From NCBI GenBank assembly GCA_028023455.1, contig JAQFVV010012446.1, positions 6,573,501 through 6,637,500 of the forward strand: DNA of 64,000 bases. Direction: 5' to 3'. A model generated the notes under the pieces. That model made no database searches and was not told where the DNA came from. It saw only the letters and a list, made by a program, of their open reading frames with translations. Shown piece by piece: positions 35,849-46,903 of the stretch (positions are counted from its first letter, which is position 1; the number at the start of each line of letters is the position of its first letter). This DNA comes from Epiperipatus broadwayi (taxonomy: Eukaryota > Onychophora > Udeonychophora > Euonychophora > Peripatidae). A program made the position numbers and the translations under genes.

Positions 35849-38460
35849 TAAAGATAACTTATTAACTAACATTTATTTACTAAATTTAAACATTTTATAA
35901 TTCTAATAAAACACATGCATATTTTAAATTAACATTTCTAAACAGTTTAAATATTCCTATAGATCTAATAACAGAACACTCTAATTTAACTAATAAATAT
36001 TGATATAATGATCACGCACATATTAACTCATGCACACACATAATAATGATAATAAAGGACTATGTAGCATTTGAAATTTAATCACACACATATTAATAGT
36101 TCATTTATGTATGATATCGAGTTCATATAATTAGACTCTTGGAGGATTCGCACGAATTAATGAAATGCAATGGCTATTACAGTATAAACGAAAATAAGCA
36201 AATGTTTTTACCTAGGCTTTTTTGAATGTTGACGTAGAATTTTGTTCTTTGGAGGCTGCTTTCGGTGAGGATATTTCCATTATAAATGCTTACCAGCCGG
36301 CTGGGACGTTTCCTTGCTGAGTTTCCTGATTTTCACGATTATTGCTATCGGAGACAAATAGATACTGACGGAGATTTTCTAAGATGTTAAGCTGACATTA
36401 TTTCACGGGCCGATCTGCTGTTTTCATAGGACATCTGGGCTGGAGATAAACGTGCGTTCCCAAGATCTTCTCAACACTGCATTTTGTTTGTTAACTGCAC
36501 AATTAATTTCTGAACTGCACTCACTCAATTAATTTGTGGAACTGAATTACTGTCCGATAAAAAAAGGTCAATTTATACCTGCGCCTTGTTGTCTTTCTGA
36601 TATCTCCGGCAAAGATCTGTTGTCAAATTCCTTATCAATTAATCCTTTGATAAACGTGTTTTGGAAGATTGCTTAATTAGTAATAGCCATGCAGAGATGT
36701 TGTTTTATATTTTAATTAATAATAGCCATTGCCGTGTTTTTTAATGATAATCTTCTTTAACTTCCATTTATTTATAATAACATTTATTTTATTGTTGACA
36801 ATCGCACATATATACGGTCATATATTTTAAATACAATTTACTATTTAGTTTTAACATTATTTTTTCTTTAATTAAACTTGAATGAAAAGAGATTTGTATA
36901 TTTATATTTTTACGAATACTAATAAAACTATTTAATTCCTATCTCTTTCTAAAACAAACTGAACAAACTCTTCAACATTTAATTTTATGTTTTTCTTTTA
37001 CGAAAGATTACTTTAATAATAATTTTAGATAAAAATTATATGTGCCTATATCAATATAGGTACAGAATATATAGGTGTAATTTAAATCAGTTCTCTGAAA
37101 AATAGTCTCAAATTCTTTGGGAAATGGTAGGAGAAATTGAACACTCCTATGTTGTTTGAGAATTATCCACGGAGTCCCAAGAATATTTAAATTGGGTTAT
37201 TGAGAAGGCTGTGATAGATAAGTAATATTACCCATTTCTCAAATATTTTATCATGTAAATTGTCTGAATTGGAGATTATGTTTTTAGAAGATGACACTTG
37301 TTGCCTAAAGACAATCTTTATGTCATAGAGAGAACTTGGTCTAATTGGATAAAGGCAAATCGTGTTATAATAGTTTTTTTAACCAATTGATATCAACCCT
37401 CACTGTGTCTTGGTGTTTCAAAAATGCAACCAGAGTGAGAGAAGTTGGTCTGACGCCTGGGCTGATGGATGACTGTGATATAATTGAGCTAAGGTCAAAG
37501 GTACACTGTGATGAGAATAAAATTTGAAAATGAAATATGTTTAAATATATGATACACTTTTAGTTAATTGTTGCTATGTCTTAGCTCCGAATTTTCTATT
37601 TAAAAAAACCCAAATATTCTAGGAGTAAGATTAACAAATAATATATTCTAATGATTCAATATGCCTAATATTTGATATATACAATATTCACAATATAGAT
37701 ATGCTATTTATACCATAGAATTCAGCAATTAATTTCTGTATTAATATTATTTTTCACACTACTTACAGTCTATTATCTAATTTACTTATTATGATAGTAT
37801 AAACCTCTTATTACCTTCAAGTCCTTTCCTATAGACTATGCAAATCATAATAAAGCAGGGGCAATCTGTTTTATTCCCTAGTTGACTTGATAACCTTCAG
37901 GAGCTGAGATCCTGGGAAATATGTCCTCTCATTGATTTTCTTTCACTGCTTCATATCATCTGCTTCCAAACTGGTCTCAAAAAAAAAGAAAAGAGCATTT
38001 CTTGTTCTGCTATGGTTTATATACTTTTTCTTTTCTTTTTTGCTCGAGTACTTGGTCAATGGGGTGTTTATAGATATCATGAGCTCTTATTAATTTAATT
38101 AGTTTAAATACAACTTTGTAAAGTTAATTAATATATAGTTTGCACTAATTAAATTTCTTTTGTTATCAGAAATATTTTCCTTTCAATAACAATCTCTCTC
38201 ATTCTTGTAACTTATTTTTACAAAGCATTTTAAACTAAAATCTTTTATTGAAAGTCTACTTTTATTTAACTTTGAATTAAATATCTGAAAATATTTATTC
38301 TTTAATTAATTTGTTTGGTACTAAAATATATTTCAGTTGCCTAGTTCTTAAAGCCATAATATTATATTTTATAGTAACAATAAAAGCTAATAGCTTTGAA
38401 ATGGTAACTTGGTAAATAGCGGATAAATTAAGGAAAATATGCAATCAGTATAACATCAGA
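35849..38460. other. Intron with unidentified GC-richer insert and dispersed repeats
   Basis: About 36230-36560 is markedly less AT-rich (e.g. CCAGCCGGCTGGGACG) and adjoins the tandem 465-bp repeat; it may belong to the same element. 37410-37520 is the second copy of the repeat noted at 32530. 37780-38030 is repeat R copy 2. The 60-codon open frame at 37345 lies within the dispersed repeat and is not a gene. Confidence 0.35.
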
Positions 38461-38499
38461 ACAGCTTTCCAGAGCAATATCACCCTATAAGGAATTTTA

Positions 38500-39000
38500 A
38501 CATCTACAAAGACTAAACTTGAAATGCTGAAAAACTGCATCTATGAAATACCATGTGAATGTGGAAGAACATATATTGGTGAGACCAGTTGCCCTATTGA
38601 AAAGCACTTGCAAGAACCCAAACTGATGATTAGAAAAAAGAAAACAGATGTGTTTAAGGTGGCAGACCATACATGTGCTAATGAACATATGTTCAATTGG
38701 AAAAATGCAAAAATATTAGATGGAGAAGAAAAGGTACAAAGAAGAAAATTTAAAGAAGCTGCTCACATGACTATGGCAGACTACCAAACTGATGATTAGA
38801 AAGAGAGAAAACAGATGTGTCTAAAGTAGGTGACCATGCATCTGCCAATGAACATATCTTCAATTGGGAAAATACAAAAATGTACAAACAAGAAAATTTA
38901 AAGAAGCTGCTTACATGACAATGGCAAAAAATCTCATAAGCCAACTTAATGTGACTATACATAATGTATGGAAACCACTAATCAACTTTGCTCTTAGGAA
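38500..39000 (+). pseudogene. GIY-YIG domain relic of a Penelope-like element, internally duplicated
   Basis: The + frame from 38524 reads CIYEIPCECGRTYIGETSCP, then IEKHL. C-x-C just before T-Y-I-G-E-T is the PLE form of the GIY-YIG endonuclease N terminus. It continues 'DHTCANEHMFNWKNAKIL' and 'RRKFKEAAHMTMA', equivalent to the usual H-x-x-x-x-H and R-K-x-x-E-A region. A segment of about 160 bp starting 'AAACTGATGATTAGAAA' is then repeated in tandem (from about 38787), adding a second, more decayed 'DHASANEHIFNWEN' block. No reverse-transcriptase part is attached. Confidence 0.8.
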
Positions 39001-39082
39001 AAAGTGGAGAAATCAGGAGGAACCTCAAAGATAAGTATATGAAATTTCTACGGATTGTTGCCTTTGGCAGGATGGATGATTT

Positions 39083-39306
39083 GATTAGAGTGCTACCATA
39101 AAAATTTCAATACTCAAGAATCTAAGGGTCCAGGTTCGAATAGTACTGTCATTGGTCAGGCCAGGAATATCTGAGAAAAGGGGAGAATAATACCTTTCGA
39201 ATTGTTGTGCATATATTAACCTGTTTGATGTGCTGGAATATTTAAATAAAGTTAATTTTTTCTAAAGATCTTCAATACTCGTATTATGATGGAAATAGTT
39301 CAATAT
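39083..39306 (+). repeat. Fold-back repeat family T, copy 5 (single arm)
   Basis: Only the right arm is present: AATACTCAAGAATCTAAGGG, a good B box (GTCCAGGTTCGAATAGTAC), CATTGGTCAGGCCAGG, GGGGAGAATAATACC and the tail GATGGAAATAGTTCAATAT. It shows what one unit of the fold-back looks like before inversion. Confidence 0.7.
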
Positions 39307-39640
39307 AGAAATATAGATAACTTGGTATGTTCTGCTTATAACGTTTACAATAGATTCTTTTGGCTGATAGTGGAGCATTCAATTAGTTGATCGCTAGAGT
39401 GACTAATTCTCCCATTTATGTTATATGTTTTTATCTATCATCTTTTGTAAAGTCAGTCAATGTACATTAATGTCGTCAACACAATTGTTTCTAATCATTT
39501 TTATTTTTTTTATGAATTCATTTTTCATTCTTGAAATTATTGATCTTGAAGCATTATATAATTTGAGCACTGCAATTAGCTCATTGTTTAACTAAGATGA
39601 AGATGTTATATAATAAATAATAGCAAATTTTAGATTATTT

Positions 39641-39758
39641 CCTAGAACAGTAGCTAATGAAAGCCAACTGCCCCAGACCAATGCAATCAACTTGACAGTT
39701 TTCCTTTAACTCTTGGTCTGGGGCAACTGGCTTTCATTTGTTATTGTTCTAGGTAAAG
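39641..39758. repeat. Long palindrome L plus local direct repeat
   Basis: Arms CCTAGAACAGTAGCTAATG..GCCCCAGACCAA and TTGGTCTGGGGC..CATTTGTTATTGTTCTAGG, about 41 bp each with a 35-bp loop. Directly downstream, AAGTGCTTTCTAATTAA(A/G)T with AATTTTATAAATGGAT occurs twice (from about 39766 and 39813). Confidence 0.85.
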
Positions 39759-39829
39759 TGCTTTCTAATTAAATAATTTTATAAATGGATGTCATACATT
39801 AAATATTTCTAAGTGCTTTCTAATTAAGT

Positions 39830-41680
39830 AATTTTATAAATGGATACTGTTGTAGTGTTACAACAACTTGTTGTAGTATTAGCCATAAATTAGGCCGCTA
39901 AAACGGCATATTGATGTGCGTTGGGTGAAAACCAGCGCCATCAAGCGGTAGAGTGTATTGTACGTACTAGTACCAAATAATCTAATTAGATATATTCATA
40001 TTTATAAATAGTTGTACAAGTGTTTATTAAAAATTTCTTGACAGCAATTAAAGCATTCCATACAAAATAAAGACTAGCATACATTTAAAAATACAGTGAA
40101 GATATTATGGTTTGTTGCCTTTTAATATTTATTGGTACCCATTACGAAAGTAAATAAATGTGAAATTATAATTTATATTAAAAACCGTCTTTTTAAATAT
40201 ATTATGTATATGAAGAATATTGTGTTTATCATAGTGTTATGATTATATCATTTAATTTAGTTGCATATAGCACTCCGTTATTTTGCTAATTTATTGTATG
40301 GAGATAAGATGTGGTACTTTTTATTTAAGATTGCTTCATGAGATTTTAAAAATTGAATTGCAAGATCGTAAAAGGACTTTATGTTCTGTGCCTTGTTGGA
40401 TATGATTCTCTTGAATCTACTCTTATAAAAACGTTTGTTGGATTGAGCATACGAAGATGATAATATATTTTGAACAAAATATTTTTTGATGAACTTGAGA
40501 AAAGTCATTTGGGAGCATAGATTACAATGAATAGCTACAATTAAGCCAGGTATACAATTCTTTCAAAAGAATGAAATTGGTTGCAGAATAATGATGGATA
40601 AAAATGAATAAATAATCCAATAACATATAGTGAAAAAATAAAAGCTTTACAGAATGGATGGAAAGCTAGGATTTTTTATGAATATGTGCATTGTTAGTTG
40701 ACTGATTAATCTCTTAAATTGCACTTATATTAACTTTGTATTCTTATAGATAATTTGTAGAAAGTCTTCATTTTTAATTTTGATACAGCATAAAATTAAT
40801 TAAAGTAATTTTATTATTTTTGTAAGTTGAAGATATTGCTCTATAGAAGATCTAATGGGCAGTTGAAATATTTTGTGGTTTCCAAGTCTGTGTAGTTGTT
40901 CCCCTCACTCCCCTGAAAACATAAAAGCTTCACTTCTATAGACCACCACGTAATATTGCCATTTGTCATATTTATATCTTTGTTGGGTATTTTAATATTT
41001 TTCTGTTTTGTTTTGTTGTTTTTTTTTGTAATTTATCAGACATTTTTCTTAAAATGACATTGTTTTCCAAATGGAGATTTGGTTCACTTATTAAAAACAT
41101 GCCACTTACCGATTTGTTTATGAAAATCTGTTTACCTTAGTTTTTTTGTCGTTTTTTCATAATTAAGATGATGAACAATATTCACTGTAACAATTCTTCA
41201 GAATAATTATCAAATTATTTGTGGATATTAATGTAATCATCGTTAATCATCTATCAAAGAAAGATCCTTATTTCAATCCAAACCTTGTTGGGGGTGGTTT
41301 TTACTATTAATCACTTATTTAAAATCATCAACCAATCACTCAATTTTTCTAACTCTTACTCTTTTGTTTTTTATTAGAACTGTGCTTTGATAATTTTTTT
41401 TGCCTCAAGTCGCATAAGAACAAGATTTTTTTCCATCAAGATATTTTTCCCCAGCGGCATTGTTTTAGGGCCTTTTGGCGAATTTCCTGTCTCTAATTCT
41501 AAAAAAAATTATTTAACTATTATAGTGATACATATTGAAATGATGTATATTTTTAGTGGTGGTTTTCTTTTTTTTCTTATTAATATGTTTTTTAATTTTA
41601 TGTCTTTAGCAATATCTTATATAGCATCAAATCTGATTGCCTTATAATACATTAATATTGATTTTTCTTTCCATTTGTAA
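39830..41680. other. AT-rich intron
   Basis: About 39890-39955 reads TAAAACGGCATATTGATGTG then CCAGCGCCATCAAGCGG, similar to the hairpin units inside element K. It is a small, unnamed repeat. The - strand open frame of 76 codons at 40278 and the + frame at 41387 show no domain. I see no gene. Confidence 0.35.
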
Positions 41681-41684
41681 TTCA

Positions 41685-41872
41685 AATTCGCAAACATTTG
41701 CTCATCTGCATAATAAAATGATTTCTTTCTTCCTTATAGCTAATGCTAAATACACTTTCAATCAAGTGGCGAATTTCACCCAGTGTGTTTAGTATTAGGT
41801 TATAAAAAAGAAAGAAAACACTTTGTTCCACAGACAAGCTAATGTTTGCAAACTTGAATTATAATACATTAA
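41685..41872. repeat. Fold-back repeat family J, copy 2
   Basis: Arms ATTCAAATTCGCAAACATTTG and TAATGTTTGCAAACTTGAATT. Inner pairing is AAAATGATTTCTTTCTTCC with AAGAAAGAAAACACTTTGTT, and ATGCTAAATACACT with GTGTGTTTAGTATTA. It is flanked by TTATAATACATTAATA on the left (about 41643) and the right (about 41861), a possible duplicated target of 16 bp, although a fill of about 40 nt separates the left one from the arm. Confidence 0.75.
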
Positions 41873-42179
41873 TAACTTTATTACAAATAGTAATTATACA
41901 TTTCCAGTGATTCTAAAATATTTGCATTAAAGTGAATTTAATAATTTTTTTAATTTAGGGTTGTATGTGCATTTTTGCATACTCATGAATACATGCATGT
42001 CTTTCACATTGGTTCTTTACTCTGTTTAGTTGATGTCTTGAAACGCTTCAAATAGCAAACTTTTTTTGGTCATTGTATTATATACTCAACAATATTTTTG
42101 CAATAAGAGCAATTTGTGGTATACCTTCTTAGAACCTCTTCGAAATAATCTTTATTACTATGTTCCTCTGACACATAAC

Positions 42180-42800
42180 CCATGCTCATGTTTATCACCA
42201 AATATTTTTTTAAATATTATGCTACTATTTGTTCACTTCACAAGACCAATTCATTAGTGATGTTTCTTGCACAAGAATATTCACATATGATCACATTCAA
42301 CAACTTAAGGAACCTACTCACATATCTTTCTATCTTACTACCATTTTTTCAGAACATCGTCAAATTAAATTTTCTCTTTCCCTTCATACTATGATGATAG
42401 GAGATCCATGACTCACTGCTAATTTTGCTAAAGAGGTACTATTGTTTCGTTGAAATATCTCTTAATCGTTTGAATGCTACAATAACCTATTGGAATTTAT
42501 ACAGCACTCATCATCCAAATCTAACTTTCCCATTATTAACTACTTTGAGTTTTGTTGTTTGAATATTAATTACTAAACCAAAGTTTTTGTGGGTTGTATT
42601 TAAAACATTAAAAACTTTCTGTAGGTCATTCTCTTGGTCAGGCAAAAATAAAAGAATAATCAATTTTTTTTTGCTTTTTATCGTTTCATAATCCCATTGT
42701 CAAACGTGAAGCTTCTGCAAATCGTTTCAAATACTTTTCAATGGACAACAAAGTTAGAGACTGTAACCCTCAGTTTTGAGATTTTTCTATGCTCAATATT
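42180..42800 (-). pseudogene. Reverse-transcriptase relic of a second LINE type
   Basis: On the - strand a readable segment (about 42640 down to 42545) gives NDLQKVFNVLNTTHKNFGL then VINI. This is the helix following the FADD catalytic box in many LINE reverse transcriptases ('...DLQ..F..T...FGL.IN..KT'). A degenerate 'LLFLPDQE' sits where the ADD box should be. Upstream and downstream frames are broken. It differs from the RTE-like copies here (whose equivalent is LQEMLQELSDE..KVGLKIN), so it marks another LINE lineage. Confidence 0.5.
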
Positions 42801-45665
42801 TGTATTTTTATAATAGCATAATATATCTAAATTTGATGAATAACACAACTAATTCCATAGCAATGGATTTTTTTTAGTTTAACGGAATCCTATATCTTGA
42901 TCATATTAATAAAAGCAACATGTATTTGTTTGAGATACTTTATTAATTGCATTTGCCTAACTACTAAACCATATCCGTATCATTTCATGATTCTCAAAAC
43001 TTCTTTATCTCTATGACTACATTATTTAATTGAAAAAATTCATGAAAATCCATTAAATCGAAATAATAGAAGCAATCTTATCAAGTATCACAACTTTATG
43101 AATTCATATATTTCTTCAAAAAAAATTTTCAATAGTTTGGTCTCAAAATATTTTAAAACTTTTCCACATTCCATTTTTAAGATCGCAAAGAACTATTTTA
43201 ACTTCAAGCTGGATAGTTTTGTCCAAATCTAAAAAATATGATCAGATGGATGTATCATTTAAAGCAGACATCTGAGTGCTTGAATTATTATTCAAAAGAA
43301 TGTCATTCATTGATTTAATAGAATTTTAAGGGCATTTCTCGAATTCATCGATGTCAGAAAAAAGATCTAAAAATATATATTAAGGCAAAAATACTATTGT
43401 GGGCTATTAGAGCAAATTAGTTTAACTTCAGAGATGTCAGTAATAGTTGATAGTTACATAGAAATATCACTGCTAATTTTTTTTTTCTAGTAAATAATAA
43501 AAAAATTAAATGAATTTCTTGCTCAAGTGTTAATAAGAAGGTCAACTACCAGATATGGCAGCACTGGAATCACTCCAAGGATCTTACAAATCCAGAGTCT
43601 GATACTCTACCACTGCACTAAACCATGTGAGGCATTTCTCTAGTTGTTTCATGGAAATATCCTCACTCCTTCTTTTATTTACTATATGCAGTTTTCATCG
43701 AATAATTATTTTTAACTTTTTTTGTCAGTCGGGGAAATTTCTGCCGTTAAATCAGCATTCTGCTTGTGAAGCATCACATTCAATTTTTATGTTGTGGAAA
43801 GTGGAAAATGTCCCATGTTTTCTTTTAATCATTTTGCTAATTGTGCTCTCAACTGTCCGAGAACCACCCAGAGTTCTTTTATTTAGAAATTTCAAGAACA
43901 GACTTATTCTTATCAGCAGACAACATAATCCTTGAGAATACCCTTTGAAAATTCAAGTGGCAATTATTTCTAAAGAACGAACATCAAATTTTCTCTCAAA
44001 AAGTTTGGTTATAGGGTCTAATTTTTTGATATAATTATCATTTTAACTTGAAACTTTCTAATTATTGTTTATCAACTTACACCCACAAATAATTTTAAGT
44101 TTTTTTACATTTTCTTTTGGAAATCAAATTTCATTAAATGCAACTGTACTATAAATCTTTATAACTTTTTATTTCAGCTTTTGAAACATTTCCAATGCAT
44201 ATGCGACCATTTTGACACAATAATGAAATATTTATCTTTATTATTCACTGCTGCCATCCTTTGCATTACATAAGGGATACATGGAAATAAAAAGAAATAA
44301 TTGGAATTACTATACAGTTAATTTCAGGTTGGATATAGGATTGTACAGACATTCAATCCCACCATCGCAGTTAATACAAATGACCGATGGCCTGTGCAGT
44401 TCCCAATGATCAGGCTCTTTATTGACCTAAGAGATTGAAAACGGTAAGATAAAAAAAGAAAAATAAATGCAATAGAAAAAAGGCTTAGAAAAAAAAGAGA
44501 GAAAAGATTTTTTACCTGGCCTTTACTCATCTGACATATTTACTGACAAGATAGGGGTAATAATATTGATTATTTACGATTAACCCTCATATCTGCTACC
44601 TATTAAATATTGATCAAATAATGCTTAATGATTATTTATGGTTAACGCTCATATCTGCAGCCGACGAATCCACTAGTAGTCTTAGGGTTTCTCTTGTCCT
44701 TAAGGAAATAAGATGATGAAATCGGGTTGTTAAAATAATAATAGGCCACGTAAGATACATCAGAAAGTCAGCTCTTATTGCATTTTAATTGGAAATCTCA
44801 CCAGCCTGTGATTTAGTTCCCATACCTAAAATTATCTACTGCTATAGCAATGTTGACTTCTTACTTCTTGGCTTTATTTACTTGTATAATTGACTGTGTT
44901 CCACACATTTTTGTAAGGATTTTTTTTATTATTGGTGAAAATATTAAATCCTACCCACGAATAGTAATTTATTTCCTTACCTTCAGATATTTTGAAATTA
45001 TTTTTTAAGTTTTAATAAAATACTATAAAGTCTCGTTATAAAGTTTCTCTCTAAAACTTAACTTTTCTATTCATAATAAATAATTTTCTTAATAATATTC
45101 TCGTATCTAAAATCACTTTTTACTCGAGTTATTAAATTAACAGAATTATTTTTTAAAAAAATAATAATAACTCTTTTGTGTACCACATCTGTAGAAGACT
45201 TTATTCTTGACCGGGATGTTATACTTGGTAGAGCGGCCACCTTACTGTAATCTATCGCGACTCAGCTCCCTTTCATCTTTGGGGACAATTAAAGTCGAGA
45301 GAGGTTGATTCAAATTGATCCGCCGTAAAATATTAGCCAATGTTGTCAAAGTATATAAAATATATTGATTTATTCTTGCGTTCAATTCTTACTTCTTTAT
45401 ATACAAATATTTCTTAAACTTGTTACATAATCTTTTAAATTTTTATTCTGATATTTTAGGTTTTGACATTAGTTTCATCTGCAGTCATTTGACTATCTTC
45501 ATAAAATAAATTCATTGGAAATATAATGGAACAGTCTTTAAATGTACAAAGCTTATTTCACCCTTTTTTAAAAAAAAAAAAGTTCTGTGTGTGTAGAATG
45601 CATATTAATTGACTTGTTCTATGATTTTTTGTTTGCAATAAACATATTAAGCCAATAAACATCAC
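42801..45665. other. AT-rich intron with tRNA-like and local repeats
   Basis: - strand 43555-43630 holds GGTTTAGTGCAGTGGTAGAG with GGAGTGATTCCAG, a decayed tRNA-type sequence. About 44560-44665 repeats 'GATTATTTACGATTAACCC' with 'TCATATCTGC' twice. + strand 45213-45285 has 'TTGGTAGAGCGGCCACCTTAC' then TGTAATC, resembling a tRNA-Tyr head but without a proper acceptor. The 102-codon frame at 43627 has no recognisable domain. Confidence 0.4.
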
Positions 45666-45668
45666 ATG

Positions 45669-45995
45669 ATCACCATTCCCTATGCTTGCTTATAACTGTT
45701 ATTAAAACAGGCAAAACTCTCTATACGTATTGCCACTCAATGCAAGTCAGAGTAATAACTGGATGCCAGAAGGCTTGTGCATAAAATCCTCATCTAGTGC
45801 CTACTCATCCAATATCCCCAGACTAGTTTCTGACTTGTGGCCTTCATCAGTGAGAACCAGAAACTAGTCTGGGGATATTGGATGAGTAGGCACTAGATGG
45901 GGATTTTATGCACAAGCCTTCTGGCATCCATTGATTACTCTGGCTTGCATTGAGTGGCAATACGTATAGAGAGTTTTGCCTGTTTTAATAAACAT
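45669..45995. repeat. Palindromic E-family repeat, copy at 45.7 kb
   Basis: The cleanest head-to-head pair: arms 45702-45831 and 45859-45989, about 130 bp each. TTAAAACAGGCAAAACTCTC on the left mirrors GAGAGTTTTGCCTGTTTTAA on the right. The central 27 bp hold the remainder 'GACTTGTGGCCTTCATCAGTG'. The left outer flank AACATCACATGATCACCATTC recurs beside the 54.8-kb copy, so the flank belongs to the element. Confidence 0.9.
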
Positions 45996-45999
45996 ATTA

Positions 46000-46625
46000 C
46001 TCAAAGCTTTAATTATTGATCTTCTATTCAGTCAGATGACATTTGCCAATATGAAAAAATTTTCTTCTTAATATAGAATTTGGAAATGTAGTTTACATTC
46101 TATTTTGTTGTACCCTATTATGTAATTATAGAAATGTTACTTCTGGTTACTACTTATTTGTATACCCCATCTCTATCTTAATTAAACAATAAAAATATAG
46201 GTCTATTTCCAAATGTTTAGAGTTGCCACATTAAAAATTTTTCCCTATGGTTTTTTTACTTGCCATTTCTCATTTCAAATGGCATATCCTGAAAATTTAA
46301 TTTTTTAAACAAATTAAATGAAATCAACCTGAAAGATTAATCCTAGTATCCCTAATATTTATTTTGACAAAATGGAGTCTACTTTGATTATATGTAATCA
46401 TCAAAAAAATATATATGTATGTTAAACTTGTGAGAAATTTATCATTATTATTATTATCATGAACATGATCATTATTATTATCATTATCATCAAAAATAAA
46501 GAACAGTCAAATGACATGGGTTATATACCAAATTTAAAAAAAAATCCATTAAGCAGAATATAGACAATGCTTCTGAATTGTTAAAGTAATATTCATAAAT
46601 CTTCATTTTCTAAAATATACTTCAA
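46000..46625. other. AT-rich intron
   Basis: (ATT/ATC)n microsatellite near 46440-46495. Nothing else seen. Confidence 0.4.
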
Positions 46626-46903
46626 ATTGTATATATGTATTGGAAAAATATTTATCATTTACACAAACATTCATTCTGCCCTATCGGGCATTGAGAAGAC
46701 AGACCATGGTGTTTCTTGATCTTAAACTCAGAGGTAAAAAGCCAATAAACTCACCACGCTGGCTAATGTGTGTTGGTGAGCAGCTCATCCATGTTCGTAT
46801 ACTATATGAATAAACACATAGTAATAACAGCTGCAACGACAAGAACGTATGGAGTGGACATTAGGAATTTGCCCTGCTCGGTTCCTTTAAGGCCTCCAAG
46901 AGG
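46626..46903 (+). repeat. Module M, joined to the 5' side of LINE copy 2
   Basis: A 278-bp sequence starting ATTGTATATATGTATTGG and ending AGGCCTCCAAGAGGA. It is nearly identical to 61718-61996. Here it has the same orientation as the LINE body that follows. The joint with the LINE falls at a shared GGA(CAT). Part of it can be read as MVFLDLKLRGKKPINSP, but no family is recognised. Possible LINE 5' untranslated region. Confidence 0.8.

Noticed and set aside
43627-43935. 102-codon + strand frame with several hydrophobic stretches
   Set aside because: T-rich composition again; no motif, no conservation clue, and next to decayed repeats.
45213-45285. tRNA-Tyr(GUA)-like sequence
   Set aside because: The D-arm and an ACTGTAATC string look right, but no acceptor stem closes and the T arm lacks GTTC. 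At best a decayed tRNA-derived fragment.
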